In this document: piece by piece, positions 15,961 to 23,320 of the stretch | Layout of the letters: each line of letters opens with the position of its first letter | Position numbering within the stretch: the stretch's first letter is position 1 | Source of the DNA: Clostridiales bacterium | GTDB lineage: Bacteria > Bacillota > Clostridia > Oscillospirales > Acutalibacteraceae | Assembly (NCBI GenBank): GCA_012523185.1 | Contig: JAAYIY010000017.1 | Location: forward strand, 1-34,133 | Reading direction: 5' to 3' | Length of the DNA stretch: 34,133 bases | Made by a program: the position numbers and the translations under genes | Notes under the pieces: generated by a model | Seen by the model: only the letters and a program-made list of their open reading frames with translations | Databases searched by the model: none | What the model was told of the DNA's origin: nothing

Positions 15961-16885
15961 TAATCACGGGCGAAAAATCGAATACCTGCGGCTTTCACTT
16001 ACGGAGCGTTGCCGCCAAAGATGCATATATTGCTCGGAGGGCGGCGACGGCTGCTCAAATGCGGACGAGATGAGCGCCGCCGACTTCATATACATCGCAA
16101 AGATATGCTCACAACTCGGTTTCAAAAAAATCAGGCTGACCGGCGGCGAGCCTTTGCTGCGTCATGATATTTGCGGTATTGTGTCGGGCATTTCAAAGCT
16201 TGACGCTTATGAAGATATCGCGCTGACCACAAATGCCGCCATGCTTTCGCAAAAGGCAAAGGACCTGCGCGCGGCAGGACTGATGCGCTGCAATATCAGT
16301 CTTGATTCGCTGAATCCCGAAACTTACAAAATAATAACCGGCTGTGATTTGCAGCCGTCTCTTGAGGGAATCAGAGCTGCAAAGCGCCTTTTTTCGCCTT
16401 TGAAAATCAACACGGTTTTAATAAAGGGCGTAAACGACGGCGAAATCGCCGATTTCATAAAGCTTGCCGAACAACACGCGGTGGATGTGCGCTTTATTGA
16501 GCTTATGCCCATGGGCGGCAAGGGCGAACGCGTCAAAAACAGCGATATAATCGCAGCCTTTCCACACCTTGTCCCGTGTCGGCGCGATTTGTCAGAGCCT
16601 GCCGTTTATTATAAAGGCGAGGGATTTAAGGGCAGGGTTGGATTTATCAGCCCGATAACCGACGGATTTTGCGGCGGATGCAACAGGATAAGGATTACAA
16701 GCGGCGGAGTGCTGCGCCCGTGCCTCGGCTCCAATCTTGAGTTTTCACTGCGCAAGGCGATCGACGAAAGGGACGATGAGCTGCTTGCCCGAAAAATTAC
16801 CGAGGCGATACGCAGCAAGCCGCTGAAAAACAGCTTTGGTCACGGCTTTACGCCAAACCGCAAAATGAATGAAATAGGAGGGTAG
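15953..16885 (+). CDS. moaA: GTP 3',8-cyclase MoaA
   Basis: A 310-aa radical SAM enzyme for the first step of cofactor synthesis. The SAM cluster is CRQRCIYC (Cys20, Cys24, Cys27), followed by KIRLTGGEPLLR (59-70). The C-terminal second [4Fe-4S] cluster is at CGGC (Cys240, Cys243) with Cys257 of RPC. The two terminal glycines (GG 309-310), needed by MoaA to act on GTP, are present. Start overlaps the previous MOSC gene by 8 nt; a distant GGAG (12 nt) may serve it. No defects seen. Confidence 0.96.
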   Translation: MTDNHGRKIEYLRLSLTERCRQRCIYCSEGGDGCSNADEMSAADFIYIAKICSQLGFKKIRLTGGEPLLRHDICGIVSGISKLDAYEDIALTTNAAMLSQKAKDLRAAGLMRCNISLDSLNPETYKIITGCDLQPSLEGIRAAKRLFSPLKINTVLIKGVNDGEIADFIKLAEQHAVDVRFIELMPMGGKGERVKNSDIIAAFPHLVPCRRDLSEPAVYYKGEGFKGRVGFISPITDGFCGGCNRIRITSGGVLRPCLGSNLEFSLRKAIDERDDELLARKITEAIRSKPLKNSFGHGFTPNRKMNEIGG

Positions 16886-16889
16886 CAAG

Positions 16890-17321
16890 ATGGCTGAAGT
16901 CGTGTCGATAAACATAAGCTCCTCAAAGGGAGCTGTCAAAAATCCGTCTGAATGCGGAATTCTGATTAAAGACGGCGGTTTAAGCGGAGATGCCCATTCG
17001 GCTGACGGACACAGGCAGCTTAGTTTGCTGGCTTGTGAAAGCTACGATGAAATGCGATCTTTAACCACCCGAAAACTCCCCTACGGCATTTTTGCGGAAA
17101 ACATCACCACCGTCGGAATTTCACTTCACACCCTTCCTGTCGGCACAAAGCTGAAGGTCGGTGATTGTGAAATAATAATCACACAGATTGGCAAGGAATG
17201 TCACAACGGCTGCGAAATTTTTAAAGCTGTCGGCAAATGTGTGATGCCGAGCCGCGGTGTTTTTGCGGCTGTTCTTGTCGGCGGAAAGGTAAAAATCGGC
17301 GATGAAATCAAAATAATATAG
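16890..17321 (+). CDS. Second MOSC domain protein
   Basis: A 143-aa MOSC protein, paralogous to the one before moaA: GDAHSADGHRQLSLLA and ITQIGKECHNGCEI with the conserved Cys in KECH. Start after AGGAGG, 4 nt past moaA. It is the last gene of the plus-strand cofactor operon. Two separate MOSC genes flanking moaA could be for two metals or two carrier steps, but this is a guess. Confidence 0.9.
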   Translation: MAEVVSINISSSKGAVKNPSECGILIKDGGLSGDAHSADGHRQLSLLACESYDEMRSLTTRKLPYGIFAENITTVGISLHTLPVGTKLKVGDCEIIITQIGKECHNGCEIFKAVGKCVMPSRGVFAAVLVGGKVKIGDEIKII

Positions 17322-17383
17322 CAAAGCTAATTTCTTTTGCACTGTCCATGCAACACTTTCACAAGTTTTAAGGAGGAATAACC

Positions 17384-18865
17384 ATGTCAGCATTAAAAAG
17401 ATACACATTTCATTTTATTGTCGGGAGTCAGGATTTATACGGCGAGGAGGTTCTTCGCGCTGTTGACGCCCACGCCAAAGAAATGACCGACTCATTTAAC
17501 GCCGACAAAAGCATTCCCTGCACAGTCGTTTACCGCCGCGCGGTGCGCAACTCCGATGAGATATATAAAGCTATGACAGATGCCGAAAATGACCCGGACT
17601 GCGCCGGAGTCATAACATGGATGCACACATTTTCTCCGTCAAAGATGTGGATAAGAGGTTTTCAGGCGCTGAAAAAGCCGCTCCTTCATGTGAACACTCA
17701 ATACAACCGCGACATCCCGTGGGACACCATAGATATGGACTTCATGAACCTTAACCAGTCGGCGCACGGCGACCGCGAACACGGTTTTTTGTGCGCCCGT
17801 ATGCGGCTGCGGCGCAAGGTTATCTGCGGCTGGTGGCGCGACGAAGCGTTTCGCGGGCGCATGGCGGGCTGGATGCGCGCGGCAGTCGGCGCTTTTGAGA
17901 GCCGCGGACTGCGCGTTTTGCGCATCAGCGACAACATGAGAAATGTCGCCGTAACAGAGGGCGACAAGGTTGAGGCCTGCATCAAGTTCGGATGGCAAAT
18001 CGACCATTACGGCGTCGGCGACATTGTCCGCCTTGTTGACAATGTCACAGAAAAGGAAGTTGACGCGCAGCTTGCCGCGTATGAAAAGCATTATGACATT
18101 GAAACTGAAAACATCAGTGCGGTGCGCTATCAGGCGCGCTTGGAAGCGGCGCTTAAAAAGTTCATGGAAAGCGAGCGTTTCAGCGCTTTTCACACTAATT
18201 TTGAGGATTTGCAACAGCTTTCTCAGCTTCCCGGACTTGCCGTTCAAGACCTTATGCGGCAGGGTTACGGATTTGCCGCCGAGGGCGACTGGAAAACGGC
18301 GGCGCTTTGCCGCGTGATGAAAGCAATGACTGCCGACACCGGGCACGGCACATCATTTATGGAGGATTACACATATCATTTCGAGCCGTCTTGCGGGTTA
18401 AATATGGGTGCGCATATGCTTGAAATTTGCCCGTCAATCTCTTGTGAAAGGCCAAAGATAAAAGTTTTCCCGCTCGGAATCGGAAACAGAGAAGACCCGG
18501 CGCGTCTGACCTTCAAGGCAAAGCAGGGCGACGCGGTGCTTGCGTCAATTGTCGATATGGGCGACAGATTTCGCATGATTGTAAACGACATCGTCTGCAT
18601 AGAGCAAAAACATGATATGCCGAAGCTGCCTGTCGCCGCGGCTCTTTGGAAGCCCTTGCCGAACCTCGAAACGTCAGCGGAAGCGTGGATATATGCGGGA
18701 GGGGCGCACCATTCCGTCTTAAGCTATGACTTGACTGATTCCGAAATGCGTGATTTTGCGGAAATAATGGGCATTGAATATATTCATATCGGAAAGGACA
18801 CAAACATTAACGACCTGCGCAAGGAGCTTTTTTGGAACGATATTGCCGAGAAAATAAAGTGCTGA
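17384..18865 (+). CDS. araA: L-arabinose isomerase
   Basis: A 493-aa AraA converting L-arabinose to L-ribulose with Mn2+. Metal and catalytic residues are in the right places: Glu300 (FAAEGDW), Glu327 (SFMEDYT), His344 (GAHMLE) and His442 (GGAHHSVLS), which parallel E. coli Glu306, Glu333, His350 and His450. Start after AAGGAGG. No araB, araD or regulator is nearby, so it is an orphan next to the cofactor operon. The 62-nt gap before it shows no firm terminator, so it could be read through from the MOSC gene or have a promoter I do not recognise. Confidence 0.95.
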   Translation: MSALKRYTFHFIVGSQDLYGEEVLRAVDAHAKEMTDSFNADKSIPCTVVYRRAVRNSDEIYKAMTDAENDPDCAGVITWMHTFSPSKMWIRGFQALKKPLLHVNTQYNRDIPWDTIDMDFMNLNQSAHGDREHGFLCARMRLRRKVICGWWRDEAFRGRMAGWMRAAVGAFESRGLRVLRISDNMRNVAVTEGDKVEACIKFGWQIDHYGVGDIVRLVDNVTEKEVDAQLAAYEKHYDIETENISAVRYQARLEAALKKFMESERFSAFHTNFEDLQQLSQLPGLAVQDLMRQGYGFAAEGDWKTAALCRVMKAMTADTGHGTSFMEDYTYHFEPSCGLNMGAHMLEICPSISCERPKIKVFPLGIGNREDPARLTFKAKQGDAVLASIVDMGDRFRMIVNDIVCIEQKHDMPKLPVAAALWKPLPNLETSAEAWIYAGGAHHSVLSYDLTDSEMRDFAEIMGIEYIHIGKDTNINDLRKELFWNDIAEKIKC

Positions 18866-18971
18866 ATTTTTTAAATAAGCCTTAAAAAAGTCAAATATGA
18901 CCACGATTTTTTGACCGCTGTGTTTCACCCGACATCACAACTTACAGAAACCACCAATTTGTTAAAATGTG

Positions 18972-19000
18972 TTGACAATCAGCAAAGTGTTTGTTATAAT
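18972..19000 (+). promoter_or_regulatory. Consensus promoter for tRNA-Leu
   Basis: TTGACA (18972-18977), 17 nt, TATAAT (18995-19000): a perfect sigma-70-type promoter 14 nt ahead of the tRNA. Confidence 0.9.
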
Positions 19001-19014
19001 AATCAGCGTTGCAA

Positions 19015-19098
19015 GCGAGAGTGGCGGAATCGGCAGACGCGCACGTTTGAGGGGCGTGTGTTAACAACGTACGGGTTCAAGTCCCGTCTCTCGCACCA
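19015..19098 (+). tRNA. tRNA-Leu(GAG)
   Basis: Acceptor strands GCGAGAG (19015-19021) and CTCTCGC (19088-19094), discriminator A and an encoded CCA to 19098. The anticodon loop TTGAGGG (19047-19053) gives anticodon GAG at 19049-19051, for CUC/CUU. It has a longer variable arm, as class II tRNAs do. T stem ACGGG/CCCGT. The island of different composition begins right after it, so its 3' end is a likely attachment site. Confidence 0.94.
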
Positions 19099-19101
19099 AA
19101 C

Positions 19102-19142
19102 ATTGACCGTAGCATTGATACAATGCTACGGTCAATCCTTTT
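19102..19142 (+). terminator. Terminator of tRNA-Leu
   Basis: A perfect 16-bp stem (19102-19117 with 19121-19136, core GACCGTAGCATTG) with a 3-nt loop and CCTTTT. Confidence 0.85.
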
Positions 19143-19157
19143 ATTATTCGTATCAAG

Positions 19158-19224
19158 AAAGCCTGCAATACAAGGGATTTGCCCCATAAGGGTATTCAAA
19201 ATCCTTTGTATTGCAGGCTTTTTC
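19158..19224. repeat. Large inverted repeat with T-run
   Basis: A 23-bp stem with one G-T pair joins 19158-19180 and 19198-19220 (core AGCCTGCAATACAA/TTGTATTGCAGGCT), followed by TTTTTC. Within the loop AAGGGTATTCAAA starts another inverted repeat with 19267-19280. It may terminate transcription from either side, including the minus-strand restriction genes, or be part of an att region. Confidence 0.7.
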
Positions 19225-19282
19225 TGCGTTATGAGGTTTCTACGGCACTTCCGGTGCAAGGGGCGATTTGAATACCCCTTGA

Positions 19283-19343
19283 GGAAAAATAAAATAGTTC
19301 TATGAAAAATAACGGAGTACAAGGAAAAATAAAAGGGTTCTAT
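19283..19343. repeat. Two 21-bp AT-rich direct repeats
   Basis: 19283-19303 and 19323-19343 share GGAAAAATAAAA..GTTCTAT with two differences, 40 nt apart, and a partial third copy (GAAAAATAACGG) lies between. Spaced repeats of this kind beside a tRNA 3' end resemble integrase arm sites. No integrase is seen in the window, so this is a suggestion. Confidence 0.55.
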
Positions 19344-19366
19344 TTGTCCGAGCACACAGTATTTTC

Positions 19367-19864
19367 CTACATTTTTGGAACCAGGGTATGATAATCAGGA
19401 GAACTTTTACTTATATCCCATTTTCCAACCTGCATCTTTTTGATTCGCTTTCCATCGCCAAATTCAAGAAGATCAGTTCTCAAGAGATTATTAAGAATTT
19501 TATTAAGGCTTCCAAGTCCATAGGATGACAACAGAAATGCTTCTGCTGGGTCACAGAGTTTGCAATAAGCCCACAGCTGACCGAGGTCATGCAGATTGAG
19601 CTGAGTTTTCTTTGCTTCAACGAAGAAAATCTGTGTCTTCCCGTTTTTTATTACTATGCCGAGGACATCAATCTGAATATCCAGACCAATAGTTTGGGGA
19701 TAGCGGTCAATTACTCCATATTTTTCGAGAAACAAATCCAATGTCTGTGAATGGGAATCAACAGTTATTATGGTTGCTCCCTTGTATTTGTCTTCGAGGT
19801 ACTGTTGAAGCCAAATCCGCATCGGCTCATATAACTCGACCTCTTTTTTAACATTACTCGCCAT
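19367..19864 (-). CDS. PD-(D/E)XK restriction endonuclease-like protein
   Basis: A 165-aa protein with the core of a PD-(D/E)XK nuclease: IQIDVLG with Asp66, then IFFVEAKK with Glu83 and Lys85, and a Gln (QLWAY, 96) in the next helix, as in many restriction nucleases. It is the third main gene of the island's methyltransferase operon and overlaps the one before by 11 nt, so I read it as the cutting subunit of the restriction enzyme. It is short and has little room for sequence recognition; the preceding LAGLIDADG-like protein could provide that. Ribosome site weak (GAGG 10 nt away), consistent with coupling. The specific family is not recognised. Confidence 0.7.
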   Translation of the reverse strand: MASNVKKEVELYEPMRIWLQQYLEDKYKGATIITVDSHSQTLDLFLEKYGVIDRYPQTIGLDIQIDVLGIVIKNGKTQIFFVEAKKTQLNLHDLGQLWAYCKLCDPAEAFLLSSYGLGSLNKILNNLLRTDLLEFGDGKRIKKMQVGKWDISKSSPDYHTLVPKM

Positions 19865-20726
19865 ATCCTAAATACCTCGCTAAATCAGTCCAGGAATCAA
19901 AGTGCATACCTCTAATTTCTTCAGGCAGAGAGGCATCATTTTCTCCGGGGTGTATTGGCTTATTTGCACGCCGTACTGCTTTTTCCCAGTAGAATTTATG
20001 CGTTTTGACTGGGTCAATAAACTCCAGCAATTCTTCGGCATATTTTTCAAGGGAGTCCTGTTTGTGCCTAATATTAAAGCCGACGGGCAAAAATTCATTT
20101 GCAAAAACTTTAACCTGATGCTCCTTCTTCCAGAAATTTGGCTTTCCATCATTACACTTGACGAGGTTGCCATCTCTGAAGTTGGGGTGACCAAAATCAA
20201 TGGTTTGCACAGGAACATCAACATCTTTAAGCATATTTGCGATATCGATGACCATGTACCAGTTGCCAGGAATTTCTATATACACTCTATGAGCGCCCTC
20301 CTGGCCAAAAGCAATATTGCTTTTTCTTATGTAGCCAGTAACATCTGCAATGCCGCGTAGCAGAGTCTTCTTTTGGTCTATAGCAATCGCGAATAGTTCG
20401 GGATTCATTCTCATCGTTGAATGATGCCGCCCACCACCAATCAGTCTGAGCATCTCTCTAATGACATACTCATCGTTCGGCTTGGTAAAAGACATTTTTG
20501 TTGAATGCTGAGATTCGGTTACCGTTAAAGCATGGCCAATCAACGGTTCAATGATTGACCGGATATCAACTATGCTTGCTTTAACATAAATAGCTACATC
20601 TTTTAAGTCATCTGTATATAAATTCTTATATGGAATATCAATAGTGACGGTAGTGTGCGTAGCGTTCTGCTGTATTTCACCATTTCCAAGAATCATACCA
20701 AGCATATAAGCCATTTCTATATTCAT
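19854..20726 (-). CDS. LAGLIDADG-like DNA-binding protein, probably inactive as a nuclease
   Basis: A 290-aa protein with two helices of the LAGLIDADG pattern: AYMLGMILGNGEI (6-18) and LLRGIADVTGYI (122-133). In homing endonucleases the Asp of the final DG pair binds metal. Here the two equivalent positions are Asn (GNGE) and Thr (VTG), so cleavage by this fold is doubtful. WhiA is a known example of a LAGLIDADG fold kept only for DNA binding. Lying between a methyltransferase and a PD-(D/E)XK nuclease, it is a candidate recognition subunit. Start is the ATG after GAAGGG, not the longer in-frame version. The C-terminal part (about 200-290) has no motif I know. Confidence 0.6.
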   Translation of the reverse strand: MNIEMAYMLGMILGNGEIQQNATHTTVTIDIPYKNLYTDDLKDVAIYVKASIVDIRSIIEPLIGHALTVTESQHSTKMSFTKPNDEYVIREMLRLIGGGRHHSTMRMNPELFAIAIDQKKTLLRGIADVTGYIRKSNIAFGQEGAHRVYIEIPGNWYMVIDIANMLKDVDVPVQTIDFGHPNFRDGNLVKCNDGKPNFWKKEHQVKVFANEFLPVGFNIRHKQDSLEKYAEELLEFIDPVKTHKFYWEKAVRRANKPIHPGENDASLPEEIRGMHFDSWTDLARYLGYGE

Positions 20727-20742
20727 AATAATTTCCCTTCCT

Positions 20743-20841
20743 TTACAGCGCGAAACCACGCTCGAAATCTTCAAGATAACCCTTTTCCGCAATAATACTA
20801 CGGATTTTATTTATCTGGTGTGTTATTTTATACTGAACCAT
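20743..20841 (-). CDS. Possible small 32-aa protein
   Basis: An ATG directly abuts the TAA of the methyltransferase gene and opens a 32-codon frame, MVQYKITHQINKIRSIIAEK..., ending 16 nt before the LAGLIDADG-like gene. GGGGGCGG lies 6 nt upstream as a possible ribosome site. The charged, helix-like sequence and stop-start junction suggest a translated small gene or a coupling peptide, but the length is too short for a firm call. Confidence 0.4.
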   Translation of the reverse strand: MVQYKITHQINKIRSIIAEKGYLEDFERGFAL

Positions 20842-22950
20842 TTATTCCGCCCCCAATACACGACAGATTTGGTCTGCAATTGCTTTGGCCATTAGAGGCG
20901 GCACAGCGTTTCCAATTTGCTGTCGGATATAAAGCTTCGGCCCAATAAACACAAATTTATCATCAAATGACTGTATTCTTGCAGCCTCACGGGGAGTAAT
21001 TGCGCGATGTAAAAACGGGTGATTGTTTGTTCCGTTAGAGGAAGCATCAAAGCGTGTGTCAATCGTTGGGGAAGGTTCGTCCCACTTAAGACGCCCCCAG
21101 GTACCAGAAAACTGTTGGTTACCGACTAATTCTGCAGGCAGATGTTCCTTACCGCACTCTGCCGGAATCATTTCAAGTTTCTTAATTGCGATTTTTGCAT
21201 GATTTGAAGCCTTGTGGTTAAACAGCTTCTTACTACCTTTACGCATACGTATTTGGTAATCGCTGGTTGGCTCCGTGGTGTATTCTTGTTCAAAAGCACC
21301 CTCGTTAGAATTCAAATATGCGAGGTCAAAAATTGCATCTCTTACTGTAACCGGTCTTTCACTGGTTTGTACAGGCAATGGAACGCTTTTTTTCTTGGAG
21401 CAAATGAAAATGGCTCTTTGTCTTGCTTGTGGTACACCAAAATCGGACGCTGTCAAAACACCATGCTCAACAAAGTAACCCATTGCACTCACTTTATCTA
21501 TTATTTGGTCTTTAAACCAACCAGCCGAGGTGGATAACAACGCTTTTACATTTTCAATAACAAATACTTCTGGCTGCAGTATTTCGACGAATCTCAGATA
21601 TTCATTGAACAGAAAATTACGCGGATCATCAAGCCCCAGTTTTTTCCCTTTTAATGAGAACCCTTGACACGGTGGCCCGCCAATAATCATATTAACCCGT
21701 CTTTTTCTACATAACTCGATAACCGTAGCTTTCACCGCGTCATCGTTTATGTCGCCAAACACGGTATCAGTGGCTGGCATATTATACTTGAAGGTTTGCA
21801 AGGCCTTTTCGTTAAAATCCAGTGCAACCTCGGTTGTAAAATGCCTGTTTTGTTCCATTCCATAAGACATTCCACCGGCACCGCAGAATAAATCTAATAT
21901 TCTAAAATCCATCACTTGCACTGGACACCTCTTTTTCTTTATTAGGATACGCTTAAAAATCTCCTTCCCGTCAATTTTCGGCTTAAACAAATCGAATTCG
22001 TTATCAGAGCCATGATTTGCCTCGCCGACGATTTCAAACTGCTCCTCATTATGATATTTCAAGTATGTCAACGGAACACCCATAATACCTGGATAGTCCA
22101 TTGGTATTTCCGATACCTTCTTAACATTAATTGCATCATAATTATCGTACTTAGGATATTGTTCTGGGTTATATTTGGAAGTTAATTCCAGACTTAGATG
22201 CTTTCTTTCTGTATCTAAGTTTGTCAACCACATTGCGTTACCCAAGCTTCTCCATTTTTGACCGCTTTCGTCAATCCAAAAGCGTGTTTTCCTTGGAGCG
22301 GTATCATCAGGGACCTTGAATGCCATATCTCCAAAGCGATATCCTATCCAAGCTTGGCCACTCTTAATGTAAGGGAAAATTTCTTTATATGTTATTGCAT
22401 TTTGATTACCGATAAGCAAATACTTCTTCTTATACTTTACCAGCAACGAGAATAAATCTGCAAATTTTGAAAAAGGCGGGTTAGTGCAAACAATATCCGC
22501 TTCTTTCAAGTATGCAACGCATTCATCACTACGAAAATCTCCATTGCCCTTGAGCTTTTGAACGTTTCCTTGAGTTCTCAGAAAAGCATCGATAGCCTCG
22601 TCACTACAAAGCGATAACATATCGGCTGATAGACCCTCTACAATCATGACATATGCATATTGATTATCAATGTCGCATCTTTCGTTGTCTTGCAACTTGA
22701 ACTTTTCAACAATCCTCGAACCTTTATATGATGTACAGATTAGTTTTTTGAGTTTTAAATATCCAAAATTTTTCAGAAAGTATTTTGCAAACGCAGATTC
22801 GTATGGATCATCGCAATTGCATAAAACGGTTTTTCCATAGAACTGTGAAGCATAGTGAAAAACTTCTTCTGCAACAGTATCATAATCCGTGTACCATTCA
22901 TCGGTATTGTCGGAATATCTTGCTTTGTTTAGTATTGAATTTCCGCTCAT
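20842..22950 (-). CDS. Fused EcoRI-type m6A and C5-cytosine DNA methyltransferase
   Basis: A 702-aa protein with two methyltransferases. Residues 1-340 are an EcoRI-type adenine methyltransferase: YCNCDDP-like CNCDDPYESAFAKYF (44-58), catalytic NPPF (157-160) and LLIGNQNAITYKEIF (178-192). Residues 347-702 are a full C5-cytosine enzyme: SAM motif DLFCGAGG (353-360), catalytic GGPPCQGFS with Cys428, the ENV motif, QARQR, and QIGNAVPP near the end. It would modify both A and C for a restriction system. Start after AAGGAG (10 nt). An internal ATG at Met347 is preceded by AGAGGTG and could yield a separate cytosine enzyme. Target sites unknown. Confidence 0.92.
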   Translation of the reverse strand: MSGNSILNKARYSDNTDEWYTDYDTVAEEVFHYASQFYGKTVLCNCDDPYESAFAKYFLKNFGYLKLKKLICTSYKGSRIVEKFKLQDNERCDIDNQYAYVMIVEGLSADMLSLCSDEAIDAFLRTQGNVQKLKGNGDFRSDECVAYLKEADIVCTNPPFSKFADLFSLLVKYKKKYLLIGNQNAITYKEIFPYIKSGQAWIGYRFGDMAFKVPDDTAPRKTRFWIDESGQKWRSLGNAMWLTNLDTERKHLSLELTSKYNPEQYPKYDNYDAINVKKVSEIPMDYPGIMGVPLTYLKYHNEEQFEIVGEANHGSDNEFDLFKPKIDGKEIFKRILIKKKRCPVQVMDFRILDLFCGAGGMSYGMEQNRHFTTEVALDFNEKALQTFKYNMPATDTVFGDINDDAVKATVIELCRKRRVNMIIGGPPCQGFSLKGKKLGLDDPRNFLFNEYLRFVEILQPEVFVIENVKALLSTSAGWFKDQIIDKVSAMGYFVEHGVLTASDFGVPQARQRAIFICSKKKSVPLPVQTSERPVTVRDAIFDLAYLNSNEGAFEQEYTTEPTSDYQIRMRKGSKKLFNHKASNHAKIAIKKLEMIPAECGKEHLPAELVGNQQFSGTWGRLKWDEPSPTIDTRFDASSNGTNNHPFLHRAITPREAARIQSFDDKFVFIGPKLYIRQQIGNAVPPLMAKAIADQICRVLGAE

Positions 22951-23066
22951 TTAGGTACTGCTCCTTTTTTTCTAATAGCAATAATATTCAAAGTCTCACT
23001 TAAATGCACACTTACCATATAGGGCTCTGACCTTGATATTGTCATTTTCGACTTTAAATTCGACAT
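22947..23066 (-). CDS. Possible 39-aa leader peptide
   Basis: An ATG frame of 39 codons (MSNLKSKMTISRSEPYMVSV...) fills most of the gap between the XRE gene and the methyltransferase and ends with TGA overlapping the methyltransferase ATG (ATGA). No good ribosome site precedes it. The overlap would suit translational coupling, but it may be chance. Confidence 0.25.
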   Translation of the reverse strand: MSNLKSKMTISRSEPYMVSVHLSETLNIIAIRKKGAVPK

Positions 23067-23085
23067 TTGAATAATTAGATTGGGG

Positions 23086-23098
23086 GATTAACCTAATC
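23086..23098. promoter_or_regulatory. Palindrome at the end of the XRE gene
   Basis: GATTA-ACC-TAATC, perfect 5-bp arms, overlaps the XRE stop codon, upstream of the methyltransferase gene. A short operator for the XRE protein is possible. Confidence 0.25.
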
Positions 23099-23299
23099 TC
23101 TCTTTGTTTCCATGATATCGTTGAGGTCACAGTTCAACGCCTCACAGATTTTTATCAATATGTCGGTGGTGATGTTTTCACTTTTACCGAGCTTCGCAAT
23201 GGAGGCAGAGCTGATGCCGGCTGCCTCCTGCAAGTCTCTCTTCTGCATTTCCTTGTCGATAAGCATTTTCCATAGTTTGTTGTAACTGATTCGCACCAT
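23093..23299 (-). CDS. XRE-family transcription regulator (Cro/CI HTH)
   Basis: A 68-aa protein that is almost all helix-turn-helix: MLIDKEMQKRDLQEAAGISSASIAKL is helix 1 to the recognition helix, followed by TTDILIKICEALNCDLNDIM, as in small YozG-like XRE regulators. Start after GGAGGGAG, 21 nt past the ABC ATPase gene. It probably controls the conflict genes before it, the methyltransferase after it, or both, much as C proteins or XRE repressors do in restriction islands. Confidence 0.9.
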   Translation of the reverse strand: MVRISYNKLWKMLIDKEMQKRDLQEAAGISSASIAKLGKSENITTDILIKICEALNCDLNDIMETKRD

Positions 23300-23320
23300 T
23301 GTATGCTCCCTCCAGTATTA

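Noticed and set aside
17322-17383. Terminator between the MOSC gene and araA
   Set aside because: Only a weak GCAAAG/CTTTTGC stem with a bulge and no T-run is present.
19102-19220. CRISPR-like repeats
   Set aside because: The repeats are inverted or only two copies, with no regular spacers and no cas genes.
19077-19355. Minus-strand 92-codon frame across the tRNA-Leu end and repeats
   Set aside because: It runs through the tRNA, its terminator and the inverted repeats; the translation follows the repeats rather than any protein family.
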